64,000 bases of DNA from the NCBI RefSeq assembly GCF_000422385.1, contig NZ_AULR01000001.1:310001-374000 (forward strand), in the 5' to 3' direction. Below are positions 28,038 to 36,431 of this stretch, in pieces (position 1 is the stretch's first letter; every line of letters starts with the position of its first letter). The notes under the pieces are model-generated. The model had not been told where the DNA came from, made no database searches, and worked only from the letters and a program-made list of their open reading frames with translations. The position numbers were made by a program, and so were the translations under genes. The stretch comes from Microbacterium indicum DSM 19969. GTDB taxonomy: Bacteria; Actinomycetota; Actinomycetes; Actinomycetales; Microbacteriaceae.

Positions 28038-29348
28038 TCAGAGCGCTGCGAGCGCCGCGTCGAACGCCGCGAGGAACGTCGCGACCTCCTCGCCGGTCAC
28101 GACGCAGGGCGGGACGACGTGGATCCTGTTGTCGGCCGCGAACGGGATCACGCCGCGATCCAGGAGCAGCGCCTTGAGCCGCGCGATCGTCGCGGCGGGG
28201 ACCGGCTCCTTCGTCGCCCTGTCGGCGACGAGCTCGACGGCCCAGAACACGCCCAGGCCGCGCACCTCGCCGATCACGTCGTGCCGCGCCGCGAGGGCCG
28301 CGAGGCCGGGGCCGATGTGCTCGGCCCCCACCTCGCGAGCGTTGTCGACGACGCCCTCCTCGGTCATGGCGTCGAGCGCGGCGACGATCGACGCCGCCGC
28401 GAGCGGGTGCCCCGAGTACGTGAGCCCGCCGGGGAACACGTTCTCGTCGAAGTGGCGCGCGATGTGCGCCGCGGGCAGCACGCCGCCGACCGGCACGTAC
28501 CCCGAGTTGACGCCCTTCGCGAAGGTCACGATGTCGGGGACGACGCCCTCGGGCGCCGTGCGCTCGCTCTGCCACGAGAACCACTCCCCCGCGCGGCCGA
28601 AGCCCGACATGACCTCGTCGAGGATCAGGACGATCCCGTGCCTGTCGCACAGCTCCCTCACCCCCGCGAGGTATCCGGGCGGCGGCACGAGGACCCCCGC
28701 CGTCCCGGGGATCCCCTCCAGGAGGATCCCCGCGATCGACCCGGCCCCCTCGGCCTCGACGACCCGCTCGAGGTGGTGCAGCGCGCGCTCGCACTCCTCG
28801 GCCTCCGTCTCCGCCCAGAACTCGCTGCGGTAGGAGTACGGGCCGAAGAAGTGCACGTGCCCGCGGGCGTACTCGTTGGGGATGCGGCGCCAGTCGCCCG
28901 TCGCGACGATCGCCGCCCCCGTGTTGCCGTGGTAGCTCCGATACCGGCTGAGGATCTTGTCGCGCCCCGTCACGATGCGCGCCATCCGGATCGCGTTCTC
29001 GTTCGCGTCGGCCCCGCCGTTCGTGAAGAAGACCTTCTCGAACCCCGGGCCCGCCTTCGCGAGGATCCGCTCGGCCGCCTCGCCGCGCGCGAGGTTGACG
29101 GTCGACGGCCCGATCGTCGCGAGGGTCTCGGCCTGGCTGCGGATCGCCTCGACGACCTTCGGATGCCCGTACCCGATGTTGACGTTGACGAGCTGGCTCG
29201 AGAAGTCGAGGTACTCGCGCCCCTCGTAGTCCCAGACGCGCGTCCCGGATCCGCCCGCGAGGACGAACGTCGGGCCGTTCGCCTGCGCCGACCACGAGTG
29301 GAAGACGCCGCGGTCGAGCGCGAGGGCGCGCGCGGTCTCGGAGGTCAC
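28038..29348 (-). CDS. Class III aminotransferase, probably for beta-alanine or a related omega-amino acid
   Basis: This 436-residue PLP enzyme belongs to the class III (omega) aminotransferases. FFTNGGADANENAIRMAR, GILLEGIPGTAGV, ILDEVMSGFGRAGEW and TFAKGVNSGYVPVGG (with the PLP lysine) are visible. It is the last gene of the catabolic operon. In reductive pyrimidine degradation the hydantoinase and ureidopropionase release beta-alanine or beta-aminoisobutyrate, which such an enzyme would deaminate to a semialdehyde. Start GTG at 29348 overlaps the stop of the binding-protein gene by four bases. Substrate assignment rests on context. Confidence 0.85.
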   Translation of the reverse strand: MTSETARALALDRGVFHSWSAQANGPTFVLAGGSGTRVWDYEGREYLDFSSQLVNVNIGYGHPKVVEAIRSQAETLATIGPSTVNLARGEAAERILAKAGPGFEKVFFTNGGADANENAIRMARIVTGRDKILSRYRSYHGNTGAAIVATGDWRRIPNEYARGHVHFFGPYSYRSEFWAETEAEECERALHHLERVVEAEGAGSIAGILLEGIPGTAGVLVPPPGYLAGVRELCDRHGIVLILDEVMSGFGRAGEWFSWQSERTAPEGVVPDIVTFAKGVNSGYVPVGGVLPAAHIARHFDENVFPGGLTYSGHPLAAASIVAALDAMTEEGVVDNAREVGAEHIGPGLAALAARHDVIGEVRGLGVFWAVELVADRATKEPVPAATIARLKALLLDRGVIPFAADNRIHVVPPCVVTGEEVATFLAAFDAALAAL

Positions 29349-30487
29349 GCCCCGCCCTCGGTGATCTCGACGTCGATCGGCGCGTAGTCGGACCCCGTGA
29401 CGTCGATCCCCTCGGCCTCCACATCGGCGAGCGCCTGCTCGATGTACTCGTTCGTGTGGGCCTCGGCGGGCGGCTCCTCCGTGATGAGGTGCGCGCCCTG
29501 CTCGTTCACGGCCGCGAGAGACCCCGCGACGGTCTTGTCCCACGCGTCCTCGTCGATGTAGCCGATGCCGTTCTCGGCGGGCCACACGAGCTTGTTCGTC
29601 TCGTTCGCCATCCACAGCTCGTGCGACGGGCCCCAGCTGGATCCGGCGTCGATCGTGATCTGCGCCGCCTCCTCGACGTTGTCGCGCGCGTACGCCCAGC
29701 CCTTGATGACGGCGCGCAGGAACGCGACGGTCGTGTCCTGGTACTCCTCGTCGCTCGCGAGCCGCTCGGTGTCGGCCCAGAGCGCGTCCTGCAGCATCGC
29801 CCCCTCGGTGTCCTCGTACGAGATCACCGAGAAGTCGTCAGGCTGGTAGAGCTCGCCCGTGTCGGGGTCGACGGCTTCGAGCAGCTGCGCGTACTCGTTG
29901 TAGGTCATCGCCTGCGCCGCGTCGATGTCGCCCGCGAGGAAGGCGTTCATGTCGAAGCTCTGCGTCACGATGTCGACGCTCGACGCGTCGAGACCCTCCG
30001 CGGCCATCGCCGCGAAGATCTCCCACTCGTTGCCGAAGCCCCACGACCCGATGCTCTTGCCCTCGAAGTCGGCGACCGAGTCGATGCCCGAGTCGGCCCA
30101 CGCGACCTGCAGCGTGCCCGATCGCTGGAAGATCTGGGCGATGTCGGTGATCCCCGCGCCCTGCTCGATCGAGCCCAGGGCCTTGGGGACCCAGGCGACG
30201 GCGTAGTCGACCTCGCCGTTCACGAGGGCGTCCTGCGGGACGATGTCGCCCCCTGACTCGATGATGTCGACGTCGAGGCCCTCGTCCTCGAAGAAGCCCT
30301 GCTCCTGCGCCGCGAAGTATCCGGCGAACTGCGCCTGCGGGAGCCACTGCAGCTGCAGCGACACGGGGGTGAGCTCGTCCCCGTCTGACCCCTCGTCCGA
30401 CGAGGTGGGCGAGCATCCGGCGAGAAGTGCCGTTGCGGCGACGACCGAGGCCGCCGTGAGCGCCGTGAGGCGTGTCGTGGTGCGCAT
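29345..30487 (-). CDS. NMT1/THI5-like ABC substrate-binding lipoprotein
   Basis: This 380-residue protein has a lipoprotein signal ending ALLAGC near residue 25, then a periplasmic-binding-protein fold of the NMT1/THI5 type: VSLQLQWLPQAQFAGYFAAQ, EGLDVDIIESGGDIVPQDAL and the WAYARDN region. Members bind pyrimidine-like or riboflavin-like ligands or sulfonates. Placed in an operon with a dihydropyrimidinase, a pyrimidine, hydantoin or carbamoyl-amino acid is the likely ligand. An AAGGAG ribosome-binding site lies seven bases before the ATG. It is 42 bases downstream of the permease gene. Confidence 0.9.
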   Translation of the reverse strand: MRTTTRLTALTAASVVAATALLAGCSPTSSDEGSDGDELTPVSLQLQWLPQAQFAGYFAAQEQGFFEDEGLDVDIIESGGDIVPQDALVNGEVDYAVAWVPKALGSIEQGAGITDIAQIFQRSGTLQVAWADSGIDSVADFEGKSIGSWGFGNEWEIFAAMAAEGLDASSVDIVTQSFDMNAFLAGDIDAAQAMTYNEYAQLLEAVDPDTGELYQPDDFSVISYEDTEGAMLQDALWADTERLASDEEYQDTTVAFLRAVIKGWAYARDNVEEAAQITIDAGSSWGPSHELWMANETNKLVWPAENGIGYIDEDAWDKTVAGSLAAVNEQGAHLITEEPPAEAHTNEYIEQALADVEAEGIDVTGSDYAPIDVEITEGGA

Positions 30488-30529
30488 GTGGTGCTCCTTC
30501 TGAATCGGGTGGTGGTGCGTTCGGGTGGG

Positions 30530-31312
30530 TCAGCGGGCGCCGAGGCGGGCGCTGACGGCCGCCTCGATCCCCGCGGTGACGGCGTAGAACACGATGCCGA
30601 GCACGATGGCGCCGGCCACGAACGCCCAGCTGCGGGCGTACGCGCTCTGTGCGGCGTAGGTCGAGATGAGGCCGCCGAGGCCCCCGCGCGGGCCGCCGAA
30701 GTACTCGGCGACGAGCGCCGAGATGACGGCGAGCGAGCTCGCCACGCGGATCCCCGTGACGATGTGGGGCGCGGCGGTCGGGAGCGTCACGGTGCGGAGC
30801 GCCTGGGCGCCGCTCGCGGCGTAGACGCGCATGAGGTCGCGGTGCACGGGGAGCGCCTGCCTGAGGCCGCGCAGCGTGCCGAGGAAGACGGGCGTGAAGG
30901 TCGCGATCCCCGCGATGATCTGGCGGCCCGTCTGGCTGTCGGCGCCGAACATCGTGTTGAGGACCGGCGCGAGCGCCACGATCGGGACGACCGCGAGGGC
31001 CGCGACGAGCGGGCCGAGCATCCCGTCGACGGGGCGGGCGGCCGCGGCGAGCGCCGCGAGGGCGATCGCGACGATCGAGCCCCCGACGAGGCCCACGAGG
31101 GAGTTGCCTCCCGTCGCGAGGGCGCCCGACGCGATCGCGGGCAGGAGCTCGGCGAACTCCGCGGCGATCGCGCCGGGGCTCGGGAGCACGTACCCGTCGA
31201 CGAGGCCCGTCGCGATGCTCGCCTGCCACGCCCCGACGAGGACGACGCCGAGGGCGATCGGCCACCCGATCGCGCCGGCGAGCGAGCGACCCCTGGCCGC
31301 GGCGGCGCTCAT
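30530..31312 (-). CDS. ABC transporter permease (ThiX/SsuC-type), first of two
   Basis: This 260-residue permease has six membrane helices and the EAA loop in YAASGAQALRTVTLPTAAPHI (about residues 165-185). It matches the BPD_transp_1 family as used by nitrate/taurine/thiamine-precursor importers. Its ATG overlaps the stop of the ATPase gene by four bases. A second, different permease lies on the other side of the ATPase, so the channel is probably a heterodimer. Confidence 0.9.
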   Translation of the reverse strand: MSAAAARGRSLAGAIGWPIALGVVLVGAWQASIATGLVDGYVLPSPGAIAAEFAELLPAIASGALATGGNSLVGLVGGSIVAIALAALAAAARPVDGMLGPLVAALAVVPIVALAPVLNTMFGADSQTGRQIIAGIATFTPVFLGTLRGLRQALPVHRDLMRVYAASGAQALRTVTLPTAAPHIVTGIRVASSLAVISALVAEYFGGPRGGLGGLISTYAAQSAYARSWAFVAGAIVLGIVFYAVTAGIEAAVSARLGAR

Positions 31313-32118
31313 CGCGTCTCCACCCCGCGGCCGGCCGGCTCTCCGCCGTGCAGCGCCTCGCGCACCGCCGTGACCATCGCGAAGTAGGCCTCGTCCTCGC
31401 GCAGGTCCTCGCCTCGGTCGGCGCCGCCCTCGAGGCGCATCTCGAGGATCCCGCTGATCCGGCCGGGCCGCGGCGACATGACGACGACGCGGTCGGAGAG
31501 GTACACGGCCTCCGGGATCGAGTGGGTCACGAACACGACCGCGGCGCCCGTCTCGGCGCGGATGCGCAGGAGATCCGACTGCATCTTCTCGCGCGTCATC
31601 TCGTCGAGCGCGCCGAACGGCTCGTCCATGAGGAGCAGCTTCGGCTTCTCGGCGAGGGCGCGCGCGATCGCGACGCGCTGCTGCATGCCGCCCGACAGCT
31701 GATCGGGGAAGCGGCCCGCGAACTCGGCGAGGCCGACCATGTCGAGGAGCTCGGCGACGCGGGCGGCGCGATCGGCCTTCCGCGCCCCGTGCAGCTGCAG
31801 GGGAAGGCCGACGTTGTCGGCGACGGTGCGCCAGGGCAGGAGGCCCGCCTGCTGGAACGCGATGCCGTAGTCCTGATCGACGCGCGCCCTCGGGGCGGGC
31901 TTGCCGAACACGCTGAGCTCGCCGCTCGTCGGCCGGTCGAGGTCGGCGATGAGCCGCAGCAGCGTCGACTTCCCGCAGCCGGAGGGGCCGATGAGCGAGA
32001 CGAACTCGCCGGGGCGGACGTCGAGGTCGATCCCCGTGAGCGCATGGACGTCGCCGGCGGCGGTGGGGAACGTCCTCTCGAGGCCGCGGATCGCGACGGC
32101 GGGTGCGGATTCGGTCAT
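31309..32118 (-). CDS. ABC transporter ATP-binding protein (SsuB/ThiZ-type)
   Basis: This 269-residue ATPase has Walker A GPSGCGKSTLLRLIA (about residues 42-56), signature QLSGGMQQRVAIARAL, Walker B LLLMDEPFGALDEMT and His switch VVFVTHSIPEAVYL. It is of the nitrate/sulfonate/taurine importer subfamily. The FQQAGLLPWRTV Q-loop is typical. Both ends overlap neighbouring permease genes by four bases. It powers uptake through the two permeases for the catabolic operon. Confidence 0.95.
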   Translation of the reverse strand: MTESAPAVAIRGLERTFPTAAGDVHALTGIDLDVRPGEFVSLIGPSGCGKSTLLRLIADLDRPTSGELSVFGKPAPRARVDQDYGIAFQQAGLLPWRTVADNVGLPLQLHGARKADRAARVAELLDMVGLAEFAGRFPDQLSGGMQQRVAIARALAEKPKLLLMDEPFGALDEMTREKMQSDLLRIRAETGAAVVFVTHSIPEAVYLSDRVVVMSPRPGRISGILEMRLEGGADRGEDLREDEAYFAMVTAVREALHGGEPAGRGVETR

Positions 32119-32984
32119 GCGGATGCCTCCACGCGGCGATGGTTCCGGAGGGCGGACGAGGCGGCGGCGACCGACAGGGCCGCGACGAGCCCCAGCGCGA
32201 CGGCGCCGAAGATGGGGGCCCAGGCCTTCGGCGGATCCGCCGACGCCTGACCCGCGAACTGGATCACGAGGCGACCGAGCCCGCCGCGCATGCCCGTCGA
32301 CACCTCGGCGACGATGCTCCCGACGATGGCGTTCGCGGCGCCGAGCCGCACGGCGGTGAGCAGGTGGGGCACCGCGGCGGGCAGCCGCAGCCGCGCGACC
32401 GTGCGCCACCAGCCGACGCCGTAGGAGCGCATGAGCTCGAGGTGGATCCGGTCGGGCGACTCGAGGCCCGCGAGCGCGCCGACCGCGATGGGGAAGAACG
32501 CGAGGTAGCTCGCGATGACGGCGACGCTCATCCAGTCGGCCCACCCGGCCTGGGATCCGAGCGCGCGGACGATGGGCGCGAAGGCGATGAGGGGGACGGT
32601 CTGGCTGAGGACGATCCACGGCAGGAGCGCGCTGCGGGCGACGCCCGACGCGAGCATCGCGAGCGCGAAGCCGAGACCGACGACGAGGCCGACCGCGAGG
32701 CCGACCGCCGAGATCCCGAGCGTCACGGCCGACGCGCGGACGATCACGAGCCACAGCGGCTCGGCGCGCGACGACGCCGTCTCCCCGCCCGCGAGCCGCG
32801 CGATCATGTCCCACACGTGCGGCATCGCGAGGTCGCTCGAGCGCGGCAGGACGCGGATCCCGCCGATGCTCGCACCGTCGTCCGGCCCCAGCGCGGCGTA
32901 CAGCTCCCAGATCGCGACGGCCGCGACGACGCCGGCGGCACCCCACGCCGCCTGGCGCCACCTGGCGGCCGAGCGGGCGCTCAC
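32115..32984 (-). CDS. ABC transporter permease (ThiX/SsuC-type), second of two
   Basis: This 289-residue permease has six to seven hydrophobic segments and the EAA-loop motif MRSYGVGWWRTVARLRLPAA around residues 185-205. It shares the family but not close sequence with the other permease of the operon. Start GTG at 32984 overlaps the stop of the LLM oxidoreductase gene. The helix near residues 95-125 is rich in Val/Gly/Leu. Confidence 0.9.
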   Translation of the reverse strand: MSARSAARWRQAAWGAAGVVAAVAIWELYAALGPDDGASIGGIRVLPRSSDLAMPHVWDMIARLAGGETASSRAEPLWLVIVRASAVTLGISAVGLAVGLVVGLGFALAMLASGVARSALLPWIVLSQTVPLIAFAPIVRALGSQAGWADWMSVAVIASYLAFFPIAVGALAGLESPDRIHLELMRSYGVGWWRTVARLRLPAAVPHLLTAVRLGAANAIVGSIVAEVSTGMRGGLGRLVIQFAGQASADPPKAWAPIFGAVALGLVAALSVAAASSALRNHRRVEASA

Positions 32985-33997
32985 GAGACCGCCGTCACGG
33001 CGTCGCGCATGGCCGGGATGACGACCTCGCCGTACACGCGGAGCGTCTCCTCCTTGGCGTCGTGCTGCAGGTAGCCCGCGAACTGGTCGACCCCGATGGC
33101 GCGCAGCCGCTCGAGCTTCTCGATGTGCTGCTCCGGGGTTCCGAGCACGCAGAATCGGTCGACGATCTCGTCGGGCACGAAGCCCACGTGGTCGTTCGCC
33201 GCCCGGCCGTGCGAGTTGTAGTCATAGCCCTCGCGCGCCGCGACGTAGTCGGTCAGCGCCCGCGGCACCGCGCCGTCGCCGCCGTAGCGGCGCACGATCT
33301 CGGCGACGTGGTTTCCGACCATGCCCCCGAACCAGCGCGACTGGTCGCGCATGTGCGCGATGTCGTCGCCGACGTAGAACGGCGCCGCGACGCAGAACGT
33401 GATCTCCTCGGGATCCCGCCCCGCCCTCTCCGCCGCCTCGCGGACCGTGCCGATCATCCACGACGCGATCTCGACGTCGGCGAGCTGCAGGATGAACCCG
33501 TCGCCGACCTCGCCCGCGAGCTGCAGCGCCTTCGGCCCGTACGCCGCGACCCACATCTCGAGCGAGCTGCCCCGCGACCACGGGAACCGCAACGTCGCGC
33601 CGCGGTGCTCGACGGCCCGCGAGTTCGCGAGCTCGCGGATCACGTGGATCGCCTCGCGCAGCTCGCCGAGCGACGACGGGCGGCCCGCGAGCGTCCGCAC
33701 GGCGCTGTCGCCGCGGCCGATGCCGCACACCGTGCGGTTGCCGAACGCGTCGTTGAGCGTCGCGTAGAGCGACGCCGTGACGGTCCAGTCGCGCGTGGCG
33801 GGGTTCGTCACGAACGGGCCGACCTTCACGCGGCGGGTCGCCGCGAGGATCTGCGCGTACACGACGTACGGCTCCTGCCACAGCAGGTGCGAGTCGAAGG
33901 TCCACACGTGGCTGAACCCGTGGTTCTCCGCCCGCACGGCGAGCTCCACGACCCGCGACGCGGGCGGATCGTTCTGCAGCACGACTCCGAAGTCCAT
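32981..33997 (-). CDS. LLM-class F420-type oxidoreductase (CPS_4043-like)
   Basis: This 338-residue protein has the bacterial-luciferase-like TIM barrel: MDFGVVLQNDPPASRVVELA at the start, HGFSHVWTFDSHLLWQEPYV, VKVGPFVTNPATRDWTV, CGIGRGDSAVRTL and LEMWVAAYGPKALQLAGEV. The pattern fits the actinobacterial branch of TIGR03842-like F420-dependent oxidoreductases, whose reaction is unknown. It is translated after the hydantoinase and overlaps the next permease gene. No dihydropyrimidine dehydrogenase is present in the operon, so a redox step on the ring is one possible role. RutA, which opens uracil, is a distant relative within the same superfamily. Confidence 0.85.
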   Translation of the reverse strand: MDFGVVLQNDPPASRVVELAVRAENHGFSHVWTFDSHLLWQEPYVVYAQILAATRRVKVGPFVTNPATRDWTVTASLYATLNDAFGNRTVCGIGRGDSAVRTLAGRPSSLGELREAIHVIRELANSRAVEHRGATLRFPWSRGSSLEMWVAAYGPKALQLAGEVGDGFILQLADVEIASWMIGTVREAAERAGRDPEEITFCVAAPFYVGDDIAHMRDQSRWFGGMVGNHVAEIVRRYGGDGAVPRALTDYVAAREGYDYNSHGRAANDHVGFVPDEIVDRFCVLGTPEQHIEKLERLRAIGVDQFAGYLQHDAKEETLRVYGEVVIPAMRDAVTAVS

Positions 33998-34008
33998 GGC
34001 ATCTCCCC

Positions 34009-35448
34009 TCAGCTCAGGTACTGCGTCAGGCCGCGCTTGACGTAGCGGCCGTGGCCCGCGCGCCCGACATAGCCGGATCCGTCGACGACGACCTCGCCGC
34101 GCGACATCACGAGGTCCACGTGGCCGTCGACCTCGAAGCCCTCCCACGCCGAGTAGTCGATGTTCATGTGGTGGGCGCCGCCGCCGAGGCCGAGCGAGGT
34201 GTGCCCGTTCGGGTCGTACACGACGACGTCGGCGTCGGCACCCGGCTGGATGACGCCCTTGCGGCCGTACATGCCGAACATGCGCGCGGGGGTCGTCGAC
34301 GTCAGCTCGACCCAGCGCTCGAGCGTGATCCGGCCCTCGACGACCCCCTGGTACATGAGGTCGAGGCGGTTCTCGACGCTGCCCATCCCGTTGGGGATCT
34401 TCGCGAAGTTCCCGCGCCCGAGCTCCTTCTGCTCCTTCATACAGAAGGGGCAGTGATCCGTCGAGACCATCTGCACGTCGTTGGTGCGCAGGCCCGTCCA
34501 GAGCGCGTCCTGGTGCCCCTCGTGGCGCGCACGCGCGGGGGTCGAGAACACGTACTTCGCGCCCTCGAAGTCGCCCCACTCGGCGCTCTTCGCCGCGAGG
34601 TGCTCCTCAAGCGACAGGTACAGGTACTGCGGGCAGGTCTCGGCGAAGACGTTGAGCCCGTCGTCGCGGGCGGCGGCGATCTGCGCGAGCGCCTGCTTCG
34701 CGCTCACGTGCACCACGTAGAGCGGCGCGCCCGTGAGCTGCGAGATCATGATCGCCCGGTGAGTGGCCTCCTCCTCGGTCTGCCACGGCCGGGTGAGCCC
34801 GTGCCACTCGGGCGAGGTGTGCCCCGCGTCGAGCGCCTGCTGCTGCAGGACATCGATGATGGATCCGTTCTCGGCGTGCATCATCATCATCGCGCCGTCG
34901 TCCGCGCCCTTCTGGAAGGCGCGGAAGATCTGCCCGTCGTCCGACAGGAAGACGCCCTTGTACGCCGTGAAGAGCTTGAAGCTCGTCACGCCCTCCGCGA
35001 TGAGCTCGTCCATCGCGGTCAGCGACGACTCCTGCACGTCGGAGAGGATCTGGTGGAACCCGTAGTCGACGGCGCACTTCCCCGCGGCCTTCTCGTGCCA
35101 CAGGTGGTACTGGTCGAGGATGTTCTGGTCCGGGTATTGGACGACGAAGTCGACGATCGTCGTCGTGCCGCCCCACGCCGCCGCGCGGGTCCCCGTCTCG
35201 AAGGTGTCGGAGGCGAAGGTGCCGCCGAACGGCATCTCCATGTGGGTGTGCGCGTCGACGCCGCCCGGCACGACGTACTTCCCCGTCGCGTCGATGACCC
35301 GGTCGACGGTCGACGCGAGGTCGGATCCGAGGAGCTGGGATCCCGGCGCGAGCACCGCCGCGATCGTCTCGCCGTCGACGAGGACGTCGGCGAGGGCCCG
35401 GCCCGTCGCGCTGACGACGGTGCCGCCCGTGATGAGTGTCGTTGCCAT
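34009..35448 (-). CDS. hydA: Dihydropyrimidinase / D-hydantoinase
   Basis: This 479-residue cyclic amidohydrolase has all metal ligands: His67 and His69 in DAHTHMEMP, the carboxylated Lys158 in TSFKLF, His191 in MMHAENG, His247 in YVVHVSAKQA and Asp331 in STDHCPF. It opens the ring of dihydrouracil, dihydrothymine or 5-substituted hydantoins to an N-carbamoyl amino acid. The downstream amidase-type gene is separated by 11 bases. The ATG at 35448 has an AGGAG ribosome-binding site. The gene could equally be called pydB; the natural substrate is inferred from neighbours. Confidence 0.95.
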   Translation of the reverse strand: MATTLITGGTVVSATGRALADVLVDGETIAAVLAPGSQLLGSDLASTVDRVIDATGKYVVPGGVDAHTHMEMPFGGTFASDTFETGTRAAAWGGTTTIVDFVVQYPDQNILDQYHLWHEKAAGKCAVDYGFHQILSDVQESSLTAMDELIAEGVTSFKLFTAYKGVFLSDDGQIFRAFQKGADDGAMMMMHAENGSIIDVLQQQALDAGHTSPEWHGLTRPWQTEEEATHRAIMISQLTGAPLYVVHVSAKQALAQIAAARDDGLNVFAETCPQYLYLSLEEHLAAKSAEWGDFEGAKYVFSTPARARHEGHQDALWTGLRTNDVQMVSTDHCPFCMKEQKELGRGNFAKIPNGMGSVENRLDLMYQGVVEGRITLERWVELTSTTPARMFGMYGRKGVIQPGADADVVVYDPNGHTSLGLGGGAHHMNIDYSAWEGFEVDGHVDLVMSRGEVVVDGSGYVGRAGHGRYVKRGLTQYLS

Positions 35449-35459
35449 GGCTTCTCCTC

Positions 35460-36308
35460 TCAGGGGGCCGTGATCGCGGCGTAGGAGTCGGGGCGGCGGT
35501 CGCGGTAGAACTGCCAGCTGTCGCGCGCCTCGCGGATGAGCGAGAAGTCGAGGTCGCGCACGAGGACCTCCTCGTCGGTGCCGGATCCGTAGTCGCCGAC
35601 GAGGTTCCCGCGGGGGTCGCAGAACTGGCTGCGCCCGTAGAAGTCGACGGCCTCGTCGCCGTACTCGTTGTCCTCGCGCCCCACGCGGTTGGGGGCGGCG
35701 ACGAAGTACTGGTTGGCCGCGGCGGCCGCCGGCTGCTCGAGCTCCCACAGGCGGTTCGACAGCCCGGGCTTCGTCGCGTTGGGGTTGAACACGATGTCGG
35801 CGCCGCCGAGCCCCAGCTCGCGCCACCCCTCGGGGAAGTGCCTGTCGTAGCAGATGTACATGCCGACGCGGCCGACCGCGGTCTCGAAGACGGGGTACCC
35901 GAGGTTGCCGGGACGGAAGTAGAACTTCTCCCAGAACTTCTCGACGTGCGGGATGTGGTGCTTGCGGTACTTCCCGAGGATCGTGCCGTCGGCGTCGACG
36001 AGGACCGTCGTGTTGTAGTACACGCCCGTCATGGCCTCCTCGTAGATCGGGAGCACCATGACCATGCCCGTCTCCTTCGCGACGGCCGCGAAGCGCTGGA
36101 CGATCGGCCCGTCGGCCGCCTCGGCGTAGCGGTAGTACTTCGCGTCCTGCGTGATCCCGAAGTACGGCCCGTAGAACAGCTCCTGGAAGCTCATGACCTG
36201 CGCGCCGTCGGCCGCGGCTTCGCGGGCGAAGCGCTCGTGCCGGTCGAGCATCGACTCCTTGTCGCCCGTCCAGGTGGTCTGGCTGATGGCCGCTCTCACG
36301 ATCGTCAT
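35460..36308 (-). CDS. Nitrilase-superfamily N-carbamoyl-beta-alanine amidohydrolase (beta-ureidopropionase type)
   Basis: This 282-residue CN-hydrolase has the Glu-Lys-Cys triad: Glu43 in SFQELFYGPYF, Lys in YRKHHIPHVEKFWEKFYF (near 116) and Cys153 in YICYDRHFPEGWR. The HIPHVEKFWEKFYFRPG segment is characteristic of the beta-ureidopropionase/N-carbamoylputrescine branch. It releases CO2 and ammonia from N-carbamoyl-beta-alanine made by the hydantoinase. It is the first gene of the operon and stands divergent to the MocR regulator. A GGAGG site precedes the ATG. Confidence 0.93.
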   Translation of the reverse strand: MTIVRAAISQTTWTGDKESMLDRHERFAREAAADGAQVMSFQELFYGPYFGITQDAKYYRYAEAADGPIVQRFAAVAKETGMVMVLPIYEEAMTGVYYNTTVLVDADGTILGKYRKHHIPHVEKFWEKFYFRPGNLGYPVFETAVGRVGMYICYDRHFPEGWRELGLGGADIVFNPNATKPGLSNRLWELEQPAAAAANQYFVAAPNRVGREDNEYGDEAVDFYGRSQFCDPRGNLVGDYGSGTDEEVLVRDLDFSLIREARDSWQFYRDRRPDSYAAITAP

Positions 36309-36431
36309 GGATCCTCCGTCTCCTCGGTGCCCTGCTGTGAACCGTTACTGTCGGCCTTGGACATTTCTCTGAAATTTCGCTTCCGACCCCTGCGGTTAAT
36401 TCCTCGTCGGCCGCCGCCCGCGCCCGACAGG
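36309..36431 (+). promoter_or_regulatory. Divergent control region between the catabolic operon and its MocR regulator
   Basis: The 123 bases between the two divergent starts contain a stretch at about 36360-36405 that is unusually A+T-rich for this genome, with the palindrome GAAATTTC at 36371-36378 and the overlapping inverted repeat TTTC-TCT-GAAA. MocR regulators commonly bind such divergent regions. No -10/-35 pair can be fixed with confidence. Confidence 0.45.
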
